Made by a program: the position numbers and the translations under genes. Positions 9,025-19,183 of a stretch of DNA of 64,000 nt are shown here, piece by piece. Within the stretch, counting starts at the first letter, position 1; every line of letters begins with the position of its first letter. Origin of the DNA: Halomonas heilongjiangensis (GTDB taxonomy: Bacteria > Pseudomonadota > Gammaproteobacteria > Pseudomonadales > Halomonadaceae); contig NZ_PNRE01000033.1 of assembly GCF_002879645.1 (NCBI RefSeq), positions 1 through 64,000 on the forward strand. Direction: 5' to 3'. The notes under the pieces are model-generated. The model made no database searches, had not been told where the DNA came from, and worked only from the letters and a program-made list of their open reading frames with translations.

Positions 9025-9040
9025 GCGTGCCAATGCACGC
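9025..9040. promoter_or_regulatory. Inverted repeat over the expected start of the leftward transcript
   Basis: GCGTGC (9025-9030) and GCACGC (9035-9040) form a perfect dyad with a 4-base centre. It covers the predicted leftward start of transcription (about 9038), a position suited to repression. A 9-base direct repeat, ATGTGCTAA at 9003-9011 and 9014-9022, follows in the leader. Confidence 0.45.
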
Positions 9041-9044
9041 AATA

Positions 9045-9073
9045 ACTATCGTCCAGCATCCAAAGGTTGTCAA
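9045..9073 (-). promoter_or_regulatory. Sigma70-type promoter for the hydrolase/TAXI operon
   Basis: On the minus strand, TTGACA (9073-9068) is a perfect -35 box, followed after exactly 17 bases by GATAGT (9050-9045), which matches four of six -10 positions. The transcript would start near 9038 and carry a leader of about 95 bases before the hydrolase ATG. Confidence 0.6.
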
Positions 9074-9086
9074 GCCCGGTTCGTGA

Positions 9087-9109
9087 TATAACAGTAAAGT
9101 TGTTATAAT
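9087..9109. promoter_or_regulatory. Palindromic operator overlapping a rightward -10 box
   Basis: TATAACA (9087-9093) and TGTTATA (9101-9107) are a perfect 7-bp dyad with a 7-base spacer. The right arm runs into TATAAT (9104-9109), a perfect plus-strand -10 element for kynA with only a weak -35 (TCGTGA, 9081-9086). The dyad also lies just upstream of the leftward -35. One regulator could therefore control both directions. Confidence 0.5.
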
Positions 9110-9335
9110 ACAGTGTGTTATATGATGTTCTTGCACCGTTTTGCTGCTGGTGGAGCGGGTGTCGGCAGTCTTCGTGTGGGGGAGCAGGTCAGGCGGGAAG
9201 CACCGGCGAGGCGTCGATCTCCCCTGACGGTAGCTCTGGAGAGGATCGCGGCAAGAGGGATCATCGCCAGGCGCTGGCGCCCCGGCCGGCCGTCGCCCAC
9301 CCTGAAGCAGGAGAGTCCCTGAGCGAGGAGGCACC
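9110..9335. other. Leader region upstream of kynA
   Basis: This holds the expected 5' untranslated part of the kynA transcript and the AGGAGG ribosome site just before ATG 9336. A plus-strand frame from GTG 9113 to 9322 is open, but it has no ribosome site and no recognisable family, so no gene is called. Confidence 0.4.
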
Positions 9336-10193
9336 ATGGCCAAGCGCGAGACGCCATCCGGCGGTCCCCCACTGGACAGCCTGGTAGGTGAAGCGGTGCA
9401 TTGGGACCAGGCGATGAGCTACGGCCAGTACCTGAACCTGGAGTCGCTGCTGGCCTGTCAGCAACCCCAGTCCGGTGAGCATGACGAGATGCTGTTCATC
9501 GTCATCCACCAGGTCTCCGAGCTATGGCTCAAGCAGTGCCTCCACGAGGCCCACGCCGCCGCCGCGCATATCGCCGAGGACCGGCTCCAGCCCGCCTTCA
9601 AGATGCTCTCGCGGGTGGCCCGCATCCAGGAGCAGATGATCAAGGCCTGGGAGGTGCTGGTCACCCTGACCCCGGCGGATTATGTCAGCTTCCGCGACAG
9701 CCTGGGGCAGAGCTCGGGCCTGCAGTCCTACCAGTACCGGGAGCTGGAGTTCCTGCTCGGCAACAAGAATGCCGCCATGGTCGAGGTGCACCGCGGCCAT
9801 CCACGGCACTACGAACGGCTGACCGAGGTGCTCGAGGCGCCGAGCCTCTACGATCTCTGCCTGCAGCTGCTGGCCCGGCGCGGCTTCGAGATTCCCGCCG
9901 ACCTGCTCGCGCGGGACTGGTCGCAGCCCTACCAGGGCAGCGCCGAGGTGGAGCGGGCCTGGGCCGAGGTCTATCGCCATACCGACGAGCACTGGGAGCT
10001 CTACGAGCTGGCCGAGAAACTGGTCGACACCGAGTACAACTTCCACAAGTGGCGCTTCAGCCACATGAAGACGGTGGAGCGGATCATCGGCGGCAAGCGC
10101 GGCACCGGGGGCACCAGCGGGGTCGCCTACCTGACCAAGGTCCTGAACCTGCGCTTCTTCCCCGAGCTCTGGTCGGTCCGAACGGCTATGTAG
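9336..10193 (+). CDS. kynA: Tryptophan 2,3-dioxygenase
   Basis: Heme enzyme that oxidises L-tryptophan to N-formylkynurenine, the first step of the kynurenine pathway. Its length of 285 residues is normal. The heme-ligand region FSHMKTVERI places the axial His at 243, followed by the GKRGTGGTSG substrate loop. The distal region FIVIHQVSELW carries His58. AGGAGG precedes the ATG. It is convergent with the adjacent Lrp-type regulator, which is itself divergent from kynU, so the three genes form the kynurenine locus. Confidence 0.97.
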   Translation: MAKRETPSGGPPLDSLVGEAVHWDQAMSYGQYLNLESLLACQQPQSGEHDEMLFIVIHQVSELWLKQCLHEAHAAAAHIAEDRLQPAFKMLSRVARIQEQMIKAWEVLVTLTPADYVSFRDSLGQSSGLQSYQYRELEFLLGNKNAAMVEVHRGHPRHYERLTEVLEAPSLYDLCLQLLARRGFEIPADLLARDWSQPYQGSAEVERAWAEVYRHTDEHWELYELAEKLVDTEYNFHKWRFSHMKTVERIIGGKRGTGGTSGVAYLTKVLNLRFFPELWSVRTAM

Positions 10194-10218
10194 GAACCCG
10201 ATCCCTCGACCCGGGCCT

Positions 10219-10686
10219 TCAGGGGGTTACCCTCAGCGGGCCATTGACCTTGAGGGTATCCATGGCCACCTGGGTGGCGATATCGCGGATGCCCGCCATG
10301 GGGCTGATGGTGGTGGAGAGGAAGCGGGAGAGCTCGGCGAGATCCGCCACCACCACCCGCAGGATGAAGTCGTGGCTGCCGGTGACGGTATGGCAGTCGA
10401 TCACCTCGTCCCGGGCCAGCAGCTCGGCGACCGCCTCCCGGGGCGCGGCCATGCGCCCCTTGTCCACCGAGAGAAAGATGAAGGCGGTGACCTTGAGCCC
10501 CAGGGCCTCGGGGTTCAGGCGCAGGGCATGGCCCTCGATGATGCCCTCCTTCTCGAGCCGGGCGATGCGCCGGGAGCACTGGCTGGGGGAGAGACTGACG
10601 GCCTCCGCCAGGGCGCCCAGGGTCAGGCGTGCGTCCCGCTGCAGGGCTCGCAGGATCCTGCTGTCGAAGCGGTCGATGTTGATCAT
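10219..10686 (-). CDS. kynR: Lrp/AsnC family regulator, probably KynR
   Basis: A 155-residue feast/famine regulator. The helix-turn-helix is LTLGALAEAVSLSPSQCSRR and the C-terminal RAM ligand domain begins near residue 65, with GSHDFILRVVV around the ligand loop. ATG 10686 has AGGA at better spacing than GTG 10692. It lies between kynA and kynU and is divergent from kynU, as in Pseudomonas, where KynR activates kyn genes in response to kynurenine. The gene name rests on family and context. Confidence 0.83.
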   Translation of the reverse strand: MINIDRFDSRILRALQRDARLTLGALAEAVSLSPSQCSRRIARLEKEGIIEGHALRLNPEALGLKVTAFIFLSVDKGRMAAPREAVAELLARDEVIDCHTVTGSHDFILRVVVADLAELSRFLSTTISPMAGIRDIATQVAMDTLKVNGPLRVTP

Positions 10687-10700
10687 TTGCACGAATCCTG

Positions 10701-10726
10701 ATGATTTCGCAATTATCTTGCATCAT
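10701..10726. promoter_or_regulatory. Candidate Lrp-type site in the kynR-kynU intergenic region
   Basis: An AT-rich 26-base segment bounded by ATGAT (10701-10705) and ATCAT (10722-10726) sits in an otherwise GC-rich divergent promoter region. Lrp/AsnC proteins favour such imperfect AT-rich dyads. Support is limited to position and symmetry. Confidence 0.3.
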
Positions 10727-10823
10727 TGGCCGGAATCCCGCCAGACAACGCAAGCCCATCCCGCGCCGGGCCTCCTAGAATCATGGTCATGCAGTCGCTG
10801 CCCATCTTCTCCGGAGGTACTCC

Positions 10824-12056
10824 ATGCCCGTGACCCTCGACACCGTGCGTGAACTCGATCGCCGCGATCCCCTGGCCCATTTCAAGGCCCGCTTCGCCCT
10901 GCCCGAGGGCGTGCTCTACCTGGACGGCAACTCCCTCGGGGCCCAGCCCCTGGCCGCCCGGGAGGCGCTGGCCACCACCCGCGACCAGTGGCGGGACGAG
11001 CTGATCAAGGGCTGGAACCAGGGCTGGTTCGATGCCCCGGAGCGCCTGGGTAACCTGCTGGCGCCGCTGATCGGGGCGGGGCCGGGGGAGGTGATCGTCA
11101 CCGACAACATCACCCTCAATCTCTTCAAGCTGCTGGGCTATATCACCGAGTCCCGGGGCCGGGTGCGCCCGGTGATCCTCAGCGAGGGCGGCAACTTCCC
11201 CACCGATGGCTATATCGCCCAGGGCCTGTGCCGCTTCGCCCGCCTGGAGCACCGGGTGCTGCCGGAGGGCGCCGAGCTCGCCGACCACCTCGATGATCGG
11301 GTGGCGGCGGTGGTGCTCAGCCAGGTCAACTACCGCACCGGGCGCCTGCGGGACATGGCCGCCACCACCGAGCTGGTGCACGAGCATGGCGCCGAGATCG
11401 TCTGGGACCTGGCCCACACCGCCGGCGCCCTGCCGGTGGACCTGCATGGCAGTGGTGCCCGCTACGCGGTGGGCTGCACCTACAAGTACCTCAACGGCGG
11501 CCCCGGGGCCCCGGCCTTCCTGTACGTCCATCGTGACCACCAGGGGGGCGGCTGGCAGCCGCTATCCGGCTGGCACGGCCATGCCGCCCCCTTCGCCTTC
11601 GACGCCGACTATGCCCCGGCGCCGGGTATCACCCGCTTTCGCACCGGCACCCACTCGGCGCTGAGCTACGCCCCTCTGGAGGCCTCGCTACGGTTGTGGC
11701 AGGAAGTCGACATGGCGGCGCTGCGCGACAAGAGCCTGGCGCTCAGCGAGCTGTTCCGCGACGGCCTGGCCGACCTGCTCGAGGCCGAGGGCATCGCCGA
11801 TATCACCCCGCCCGCCGCCGAGCGCGGCAGCCAGGTGGCGCTGATCGAGCGCGAGCACGGCTATGCCATCGTCCAGGCGCTGATCGCCCGGGGCGTGATC
11901 GGCGACTACCGGGAGCCGGGTCTGATGCGCTTCGGCTTCACGCCGCTCTACCTGAGCCATGAGGACGTCTGGCAGGCGGCGCGCCACTTCCGCGAGGTGG
12001 TAGAAAACCGCGAGTACCTGGAGGCTCGCTTCAAGGTGCGTTCGGAGGTCACCTGA
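10824..12056 (+). CDS. kynU: Kynureninase
   Basis: PLP enzyme of 410 residues that splits kynurenine into anthranilate and alanine. Family signs are YLDGNSLGAQP near the N-terminus, WDLAHTAGALPVDL and the PLP-lysine segment CTYKYLNGGPG, with Lys221 as the likely Schiff-base residue. GGAGG precedes the ATG. Its stop overlaps the start of the next short frame (TGATG, 12054-12058). The product anthranilate could be turned into catechol for catA, although the anthranilate dioxygenase is not in this window. Confidence 0.96.
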   Translation: MPVTLDTVRELDRRDPLAHFKARFALPEGVLYLDGNSLGAQPLAAREALATTRDQWRDELIKGWNQGWFDAPERLGNLLAPLIGAGPGEVIVTDNITLNLFKLLGYITESRGRVRPVILSEGGNFPTDGYIAQGLCRFARLEHRVLPEGAELADHLDDRVAAVVLSQVNYRTGRLRDMAATTELVHEHGAEIVWDLAHTAGALPVDLHGSGARYAVGCTYKYLNGGPGAPAFLYVHRDHQGGGWQPLSGWHGHAAPFAFDADYAPAPGITRFRTGTHSALSYAPLEASLRLWQEVDMAALRDKSLALSELFRDGLADLLEAEGIADITPPAAERGSQVALIEREHGYAIVQALIARGVIGDYREPGLMRFGFTPLYLSHEDVWQAARHFREVVENREYLEARFKVRSEVT

Positions 12057-12235
12057 TGGAGCCCTTCGGGGATCGTGCCGAACGCGAGCACGCCTTTTCG
12101 CCGAGCCGCTGGGCCCGGGACTTCGAGGCCAGCCTGGCCCGCGACTTCCGGGCCGCGGTCCAGGCCGTCGGAGGCCAGGCGGTCCTCGAGGAGCTGCCTG
12201 GCTGCGATCACTTCGACATCCTCGACCATCTCTAG
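12056..12235 (+). pseudogene. Internally deleted remnant of an alpha/beta-hydrolase kynurenine formamidase
   Basis: A 59-residue frame coupled to the kynU stop. Its first half contains AFSPSRWARDFEASLAR, which resembles the N-terminus of alpha/beta-hydrolase arylformamidases (the SPSRW motif). Its second half, LEELPGCDHFDILDHL, resembles their C-terminus with the catalytic His (DHF). The roughly 200 residues in between, including the GxSxG nucleophile, are missing, so the product cannot be an active hydrolase. The frame is intact across the join, which indicates an in-frame deletion. A short similarity (ARDF occurs twice) may mark the deletion site. Formylkynurenine must be hydrolysed by another enzyme. 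Confidence 0.6.
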
Positions 12236-12298
12236 GCCGCCTCGGCGGAATTACAACAACCAAGGGGCCGTTGGAGACCCCTGAGGGACCCTTTCGTC

Positions 12299-13642
12299 AT
12301 GAACAACACCAGAGCACAGTTCTCCTCCCGCTTCGGCTTCCTGATGGCGGCGGCCGGTGCCGCCGTCGGTCTCGGTAACGTCTGGAGCTTCCCCTCCATG
12401 GCCGCCAACAACGGCGGCGGGGCCTTCCTGCTGCTGTATGTGGTGATGGCCTTCGTCCTGGCCTATCCAGCGCTGATGGCCGAGCTGACGCTGGGGCGTT
12501 ACGCCCAGAGCGGGGTCATCCAGGCCATGTCGCGAGTCGGCGGCAGCGGCACCGCCGGTCGCCTGGGCGCCGGTATCGGGGGGCTGGCCATCCTCACCGC
12601 CTGCCTCGGCCAGGCCTTCTACGCCATCGTCACCGGCTGGCTGATCGGCTTCACGGTCACGCCACTGCTCGACGTACTGGGCCTCGACGCCTGGGCCACG
12701 ATCTTCGGCGAGGGCGGCTTCTGGAAGGACTGGTGGCTGGCCTGCGCGGCGATGCTGGTGACCGTCGCAGTGGTGCTGGCCGGGGTCAACAAGGGCATCG
12801 AACGCTGGTCCAAGCGCCTGATGCCGCTGCTGATCGTGCTGATGCTGGTGCTGATCGGCGTGGTCATGACCCTGCCCGGCGCGACCCAGGGCCTCGGCGC
12901 CTACCTGGTGCCGGACGTCTCGCGAATCGATGGCCAACTGGTGGTGGACGCCATGGGTCAGGCCTTCTTCTCGCTGTCCATCGGCGTGGGCGCCATGGTG
13001 ATCTACGGCTCCTACCTGAGCCGCGAGGCCAGCCTGCCGAAGACCGGCGCCCAGGTGATGTTCATCGACATGGGGGTGGCCTTCATCGCCGGCCTGCTGA
13101 TCGTGCCCTCGATGTTCGTGGCCGACGAACTGGGGGTAGACATCTTCAATGCCGCGGGTGAGCTGCAGAGCTCCTCCACCCTGCTGTTCGACGTCATGCC
13201 GGCGATGTTCGCCCAACTCGGCGGCATGGGGGCCGGCCTGGAGATCCTGTTCTTCGCCCTGCTGGCCATCGCCGCCCTGACCTCCATGTTCCCGGTGCTC
13301 GAGGTGCCCGTCGCCACCCTGGCGGAAACCGGCCGGGTGTCACGCTCCTGGGCGACCTTGCTGATGGGCGGGCTGATCTTCGCCATCTCGACGCTGATCC
13401 TGATGTACTTCGACGTGCTCTTCGGCCTGGCCATCGAGGTGACCATCACTTACAACATGCCGCTGATCGGCGCCCTGGTCTGCCTTTACGTGGGCTGGCT
13501 GCTGTCGCGCAACGCCAAGCTGCAGGAGCTGCGCCAGGGCGCACCGGAGATCGAGGACACCCTGTTCTGGAAGCTGTGGCCCTGGTACATCCGCTTCGTC
13601 TGCCCGCTGCTGCCGTTGGTGGTGCTGGTCAACAGCCTCTAG
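12299..13642 (+). CDS. Sodium-dependent amino-acid transporter, NSS (SNF) family
   Basis: A 447-residue membrane transporter of the neurotransmitter:sodium symporter fold. The family signature in helix 1, AAAGAAVGLGNVWSFPSMAA, is clear, followed by NNGGGAFLLLY. There are about 11-12 membrane helices and SIGVGAMVIYGSYLS in helix 6. The start is preceded by GAGGGA. Its position directly downstream of kynU suggests uptake of tryptophan or another aromatic amino acid (TnaT-like), which is inference. Confidence 0.9.
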   Translation: MNNTRAQFSSRFGFLMAAAGAAVGLGNVWSFPSMAANNGGGAFLLLYVVMAFVLAYPALMAELTLGRYAQSGVIQAMSRVGGSGTAGRLGAGIGGLAILTACLGQAFYAIVTGWLIGFTVTPLLDVLGLDAWATIFGEGGFWKDWWLACAAMLVTVAVVLAGVNKGIERWSKRLMPLLIVLMLVLIGVVMTLPGATQGLGAYLVPDVSRIDGQLVVDAMGQAFFSLSIGVGAMVIYGSYLSREASLPKTGAQVMFIDMGVAFIAGLLIVPSMFVADELGVDIFNAAGELQSSSTLLFDVMPAMFAQLGGMGAGLEILFFALLAIAALTSMFPVLEVPVATLAETGRVSRSWATLLMGGLIFAISTLILMYFDVLFGLAIEVTITYNMPLIGALVCLYVGWLLSRNAKLQELRQGAPEIEDTLFWKLWPWYIRFVCPLLPLVVLVNSL

Positions 13643-13672
13643 GCCGGGTTGTCAGCGGCCGAGCCGCCTGCT

Positions 13673-13858
13673 TGACTGACGAGGGCCGCGGCTTCACCGA
13701 GCGCCCGAACAAGCTGGCCCGGTTGCCTGGGGCTCGAGCGCTACTATGTGCTGATCGAGGGGCGTCGCGACCACTTCGTGGCCATGGTGGCGACCCTGGC
13801 GCTGAGCTATGCGGACTGCGTGCGCCAGGACTTACACACCTTCCTCGAGGGGCGGTAG
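13673..13858 (+). pseudogene. Possible frameshifted gene remnant of unknown family
   Basis: The 322-base gap after the transporter holds two protein-like stretches in different frames. DEGRGFTERPNKLARL (about 13679-13726) is followed, after a frame change, by a stretch containing ERYYVLIEGRRDHF and HTFLEGR that ends at TAG 13856-13858. Together they look like the C-terminal part of a decayed gene. I recognise no family, and the reading may be chance in GC-rich DNA. The rest, up to 13964, is the leader of the next gene. Confidence 0.25.
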
Positions 13859-13964
13859 GGGGCTATCGGGTGGACATCAGGGCGTGATCCGCGTTCGGCG
13901 CCCCATCCCCCGGCGCCATTACCTAGACTGACAGCAGTGACGGCCGCTCCGGGGAGTGGGTGTT

Positions 13965-15455
13965 ATGGGCGCGATCATCGACCGCGACGCCTTCTCGGCG
14001 TCGGACTACCAGCGCTTCGGCAAGCGCCTGCGGGATAGCGTCGAAGTGCTGCGCGAGCTGCTCGCCCAGCCGGGCTTCGGAGCGGGGGCACCCAGCATCG
14101 GCGCCGAGTTGGAGGCCTACATCGTCGACGACCGGGGCCGGGTCGCCCTCCTCAACCAGGCCCTGGTCGACGCCCTGCAGGACCCCCAGCTGCAGCTGGA
14201 GCTCAACCGCTTCAACATCGAGTACAACCTGGCGCCGCTGCCGCTCTCGGGCTGCCCCCTGCATGCCCTGGAGCGCCAGCTGTTGCAGGCCCTGGCGCGG
14301 CTCGAGGCGGCCGCGGCGCCCTACCGGGCCCATGTGGTGCCGATCGGCATCCTGCCCACCCTGCGCCGTACGGACCTGGGTGAGCACGCCATGAGCGACC
14401 TGCCGCGCTATCGTGGCCTGGAGCAGGGTCTCAAGCGGATGCGCGACGAGCCCTTCGATGTCGAGATTCATGGCGAGGACAGCGTCCGGGTCAGCAGTGA
14501 CCATGTGGTCCTGGAGGGGGCCAACACTTCCTTCCAGCTCCACCTGCGAGTCCCTCCCGAGCGCTTCGCCGCGACCTTCAACACCGCCCAGATCGTCACC
14601 CCGCTGGTACTGGCGCTTTCCGCCAACTCACCGCTTTTCCTGCAGCGCCGGCTGTGGGACGAGACCCGCATCGCCCTGTTCAAGCAGGCAGTGGACTGCC
14701 GGATGCGCGGCGCCGGCCGCTGGCGGCAGCCGGCACGGGTGACCTTCGGCCAGGGCTGGGTGCGCGAGGGCGCCTGGGAGTTGTTCGCCGAGGCGGTCGC
14801 CCTCTACCCGCCGATCCTGCCGCTCACCGCCGAGGCCCTCCCCGAGGATCGGCCACCCGGCACCACGGCCCCGGGCCTGGCGGAGCTGCGCCTGCACATG
14901 GGCACGATCTGGCCCTGGAACCGGGCGGTCTACGATCCCGGCGACGGCGGCCACCTGCGGGTCGAGATGCGCGCCCTGCCGTCGGGGCCCACCGCCGTGG
15001 ACATGGTGGCCAATGCGGCCCTGCTGCTGGGGCTGGTGGCCGCCCTGCGCGACGACATCACCGAGTGGCTGAGCGCCATGCCGTTCCGCTATGCCGAGTA
15101 CAACTTCTATCGTGCCGCCCAGTCGGGGCTCGACGCCCGGCTGCTGTGGCCGCATCGCAAGCATCATCGCCTGGAGGAGACGCCGGTGGTGACGCTGCTC
15201 GAGCGGTTGCTGCCCGAGGTTCAGCAGGGCCTGCGCGCCCTGGGCGTGGCGGATGCCGACAGCCATGCCTACTTCGGGGTGATCGCCGAGCGCCTCCAGG
15301 CCCGGGCCAGCGGTGCCCGCTGGCAGCGCCAGGCCCTGCGGCGCCTCGAGGAGGCGGGCCTCTCCCGTAACGAGGCCTGTCGACGGATGTTCGCGGCCTA
15401 CCGCGCCGCGTCGGCAACCAACCGGCCGGTAGCGCGCTGGCCGCAGGAGGGGTGA
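13965..15455 (+). CDS. Glutamate-cysteine ligase family protein (GCS2-type)
   Basis: A 496-residue carboxylate-amine ligase-like protein. Near the N-terminus GAELEAYIVDDRG matches the GCS2 nucleotide/metal region. ELNRFNIEYNLAP and HGEDSVRVSSDHVVLEGANT follow, and MGTIWPWNRAVYD and EMRALPSGPTAVDM lie later. ATG 13965 is chosen because GGGGAG lies 8 bases upstream; GTG 13956 is possible. The next gene begins directly after its stop and encodes an aspartoacylase-like deacylase. The pair may make and trim a gamma-glutamyl or related amide. It is not the housekeeping GshA type. Confidence 0.8.
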   Translation: MGAIIDRDAFSASDYQRFGKRLRDSVEVLRELLAQPGFGAGAPSIGAELEAYIVDDRGRVALLNQALVDALQDPQLQLELNRFNIEYNLAPLPLSGCPLHALERQLLQALARLEAAAAPYRAHVVPIGILPTLRRTDLGEHAMSDLPRYRGLEQGLKRMRDEPFDVEIHGEDSVRVSSDHVVLEGANTSFQLHLRVPPERFAATFNTAQIVTPLVLALSANSPLFLQRRLWDETRIALFKQAVDCRMRGAGRWRQPARVTFGQGWVREGAWELFAEAVALYPPILPLTAEALPEDRPPGTTAPGLAELRLHMGTIWPWNRAVYDPGDGGHLRVEMRALPSGPTAVDMVANAALLLGLVAALRDDITEWLSAMPFRYAEYNFYRAAQSGLDARLLWPHRKHHRLEETPVVTLLERLLPEVQQGLRALGVADADSHAYFGVIAERLQARASGARWQRQALRRLEEAGLSRNEACRRMFAAYRAASATNRPVARWPQEG

Positions 15456-16484
15456 ATGGAAGGACTGTCGCTGCCGGTGATCATCGACCCACCGGTCGAT
15501 CATGCCGACGTGGAGTCCTGGCTCCAGGCCCTCGGCGGGCCAGTCTGGCTCGTCCTCGAGGGCGAAGACGACCGGCGCTGCCGGGTGGTCACCACCCTGC
15601 TGCACGGCAACGAACCCTCCGGGGCGCTGGCACTGCATCGCTGGCTGGCGGAACGCCCCCGGCCCCGCACCCGGCTGGCGGTGCTGCTGGCCAACGTCCG
15701 GGGGGCGCTGTCGCCCCCGACCTTCACCCATCGTCATACCCTGGACGACCGGGACCTGAATCGCTGCTTCCGCCCCCCCTTCGCGGGGCCGGACGGGGAA
15801 CTCGCCTGGACCATCATCCAGGATCTGGAGACCTGGGCCCCGGAATGCGTCATCGACCTTCACAACACCTCGGGCAATGGGCCCGCCTTCGCCGTGACCA
15901 CCCGTCGCCACCCCGTCATCGAGGCCCTGGCCGGCCGCTTCTGCGAGCAGTTGATCGTCACCGACCTGAGGCTGGGCAGCCTGATGGAGCTGCCGCTCCG
16001 GATTCCGGGGCTGGCCGAGTGCCCCGTCTTCACCCTGGAGTGCGGCGGTGCCCTGCAGCCCGGGGCCCGGGAAGTGGCCGACGGCCTGTATCGGCTGCTC
16101 GCCGAGTGTTCGGACCTGACGGTCCTGCCCTCTGCTCCGGGGCTCGAGGTGTTGGTCCATCCGCTGCGGGTGGAACTGCGACCCGGCGCCAGCGTCGCCT
16201 ATGACCGCTCGCCCCGTCCCGACGTGGATCTGACGCTCTGGGTGCGTATCGACGAGCACAATCGTGGCGTGACCTCCCCGGCCGCGCCGCTCGGCTGGCT
16301 GGGACACCACGGCCTGGCCTGCCTGCAGGCGCGAGACGGGGATGGCCGGGAGCATGTCGGGGAGCTGTTCTGCGTCCGGGAGGGGAGGCTCCATGCCCGC
16401 CGCCCGCTTCGTCTGTTCATGGCCACCACCAACAGCGAGATCGCCCGCAGCGATTGCCTCTTCTATGCCGTCCCCCTGGCATAG
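15456..16484 (+). CDS. Succinylglutamate desuccinylase/aspartoacylase family protein
   Basis: A 342-residue zinc amidohydrolase of the M14-like AstE/ASPA family. LLHGNEPSGALAL gives the metal HxxE motif, DLNRCF is the substrate arginine motif, and CVIDLHNTSGNGPAF supplies the third metal ligand His. LECGG near residue 195 carries the catalytic Glu. The start codon immediately follows the TGA of the upstream ligase, so the two are translationally coupled. The reaction should be hydrolysis of an N-acyl amino acid; the substrate is unknown. Confidence 0.83.
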   Translation: MEGLSLPVIIDPPVDHADVESWLQALGGPVWLVLEGEDDRRCRVVTTLLHGNEPSGALALHRWLAERPRPRTRLAVLLANVRGALSPPTFTHRHTLDDRDLNRCFRPPFAGPDGELAWTIIQDLETWAPECVIDLHNTSGNGPAFAVTTRRHPVIEALAGRFCEQLIVTDLRLGSLMELPLRIPGLAECPVFTLECGGALQPGAREVADGLYRLLAECSDLTVLPSAPGLEVLVHPLRVELRPGASVAYDRSPRPDVDLTLWVRIDEHNRGVTSPAAPLGWLGHHGLACLQARDGDGREHVGELFCVREGRLHARRPLRLFMATTNSEIARSDCLFYAVPLA

Positions 16485-16783
16485 TCGAGGTGGCCGGGGC
16501 CGGGACTTGGCGGCCAGCCAGGCTCGTTTGGTCAGCCAGCAGGCAATGCCCGTGTCGCTTGGCAATGGCTTGCCGGGAGTTCAAGGTTTCATGGATAAAC
16601 GTTTCTACCTGGTTGGCCAACTCATTCGGGCTGTTTTCTGCACTGATGGTCAGCACAGCGATGCCCATTGATTCGAAGAACTTCAGTGCATTCCGGCGAC
16701 TGAACCTGCCCGCGCCGGGAGCGGGATGCCCGAGCGCCACCGGATGACGGCAGCGCCCGAGCGTTTCGCTATGCGCGTCTCGA
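16485..16783. other. Gap between the deacylase gene and katG, with a protein-like minus-strand frame
   Basis: No secure gene. A minus-strand frame (about 16500-16740) reads FSRRNALKFFESMGIAVLTI and then a stretch containing SPNELANQVETFIHETLN, in locally lower-GC DNA, which looks more like real protein than the overlapping frames. It has no clear start or ribosome site and no family I recognise. It may be a small gene or a decayed fragment. Confidence 0.3.
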
Positions 16784-19036
<2,253 letters not shown>

Positions 19037-19183
19037 TCAACCATGCCCATTCGGGCGCCTGACGGTCGGGTTCCTCGTCGTCGCCCTTATAAGCTAATCA
19101 CCGGTCTCTATTAGGACAAAGCGGGAATATCCACCGACTCGATAGCCAGCCTTTATCAACCCGAGACTCGGGGGACGAGGGCC

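Noticed and set aside
9003..9040. Short direct repeats near the leftward promoter considered as a CRISPR-like or iteron array
   Set aside because: There are only two 9-base copies and no spacers of regular length; they are better read as regulatory half-sites.
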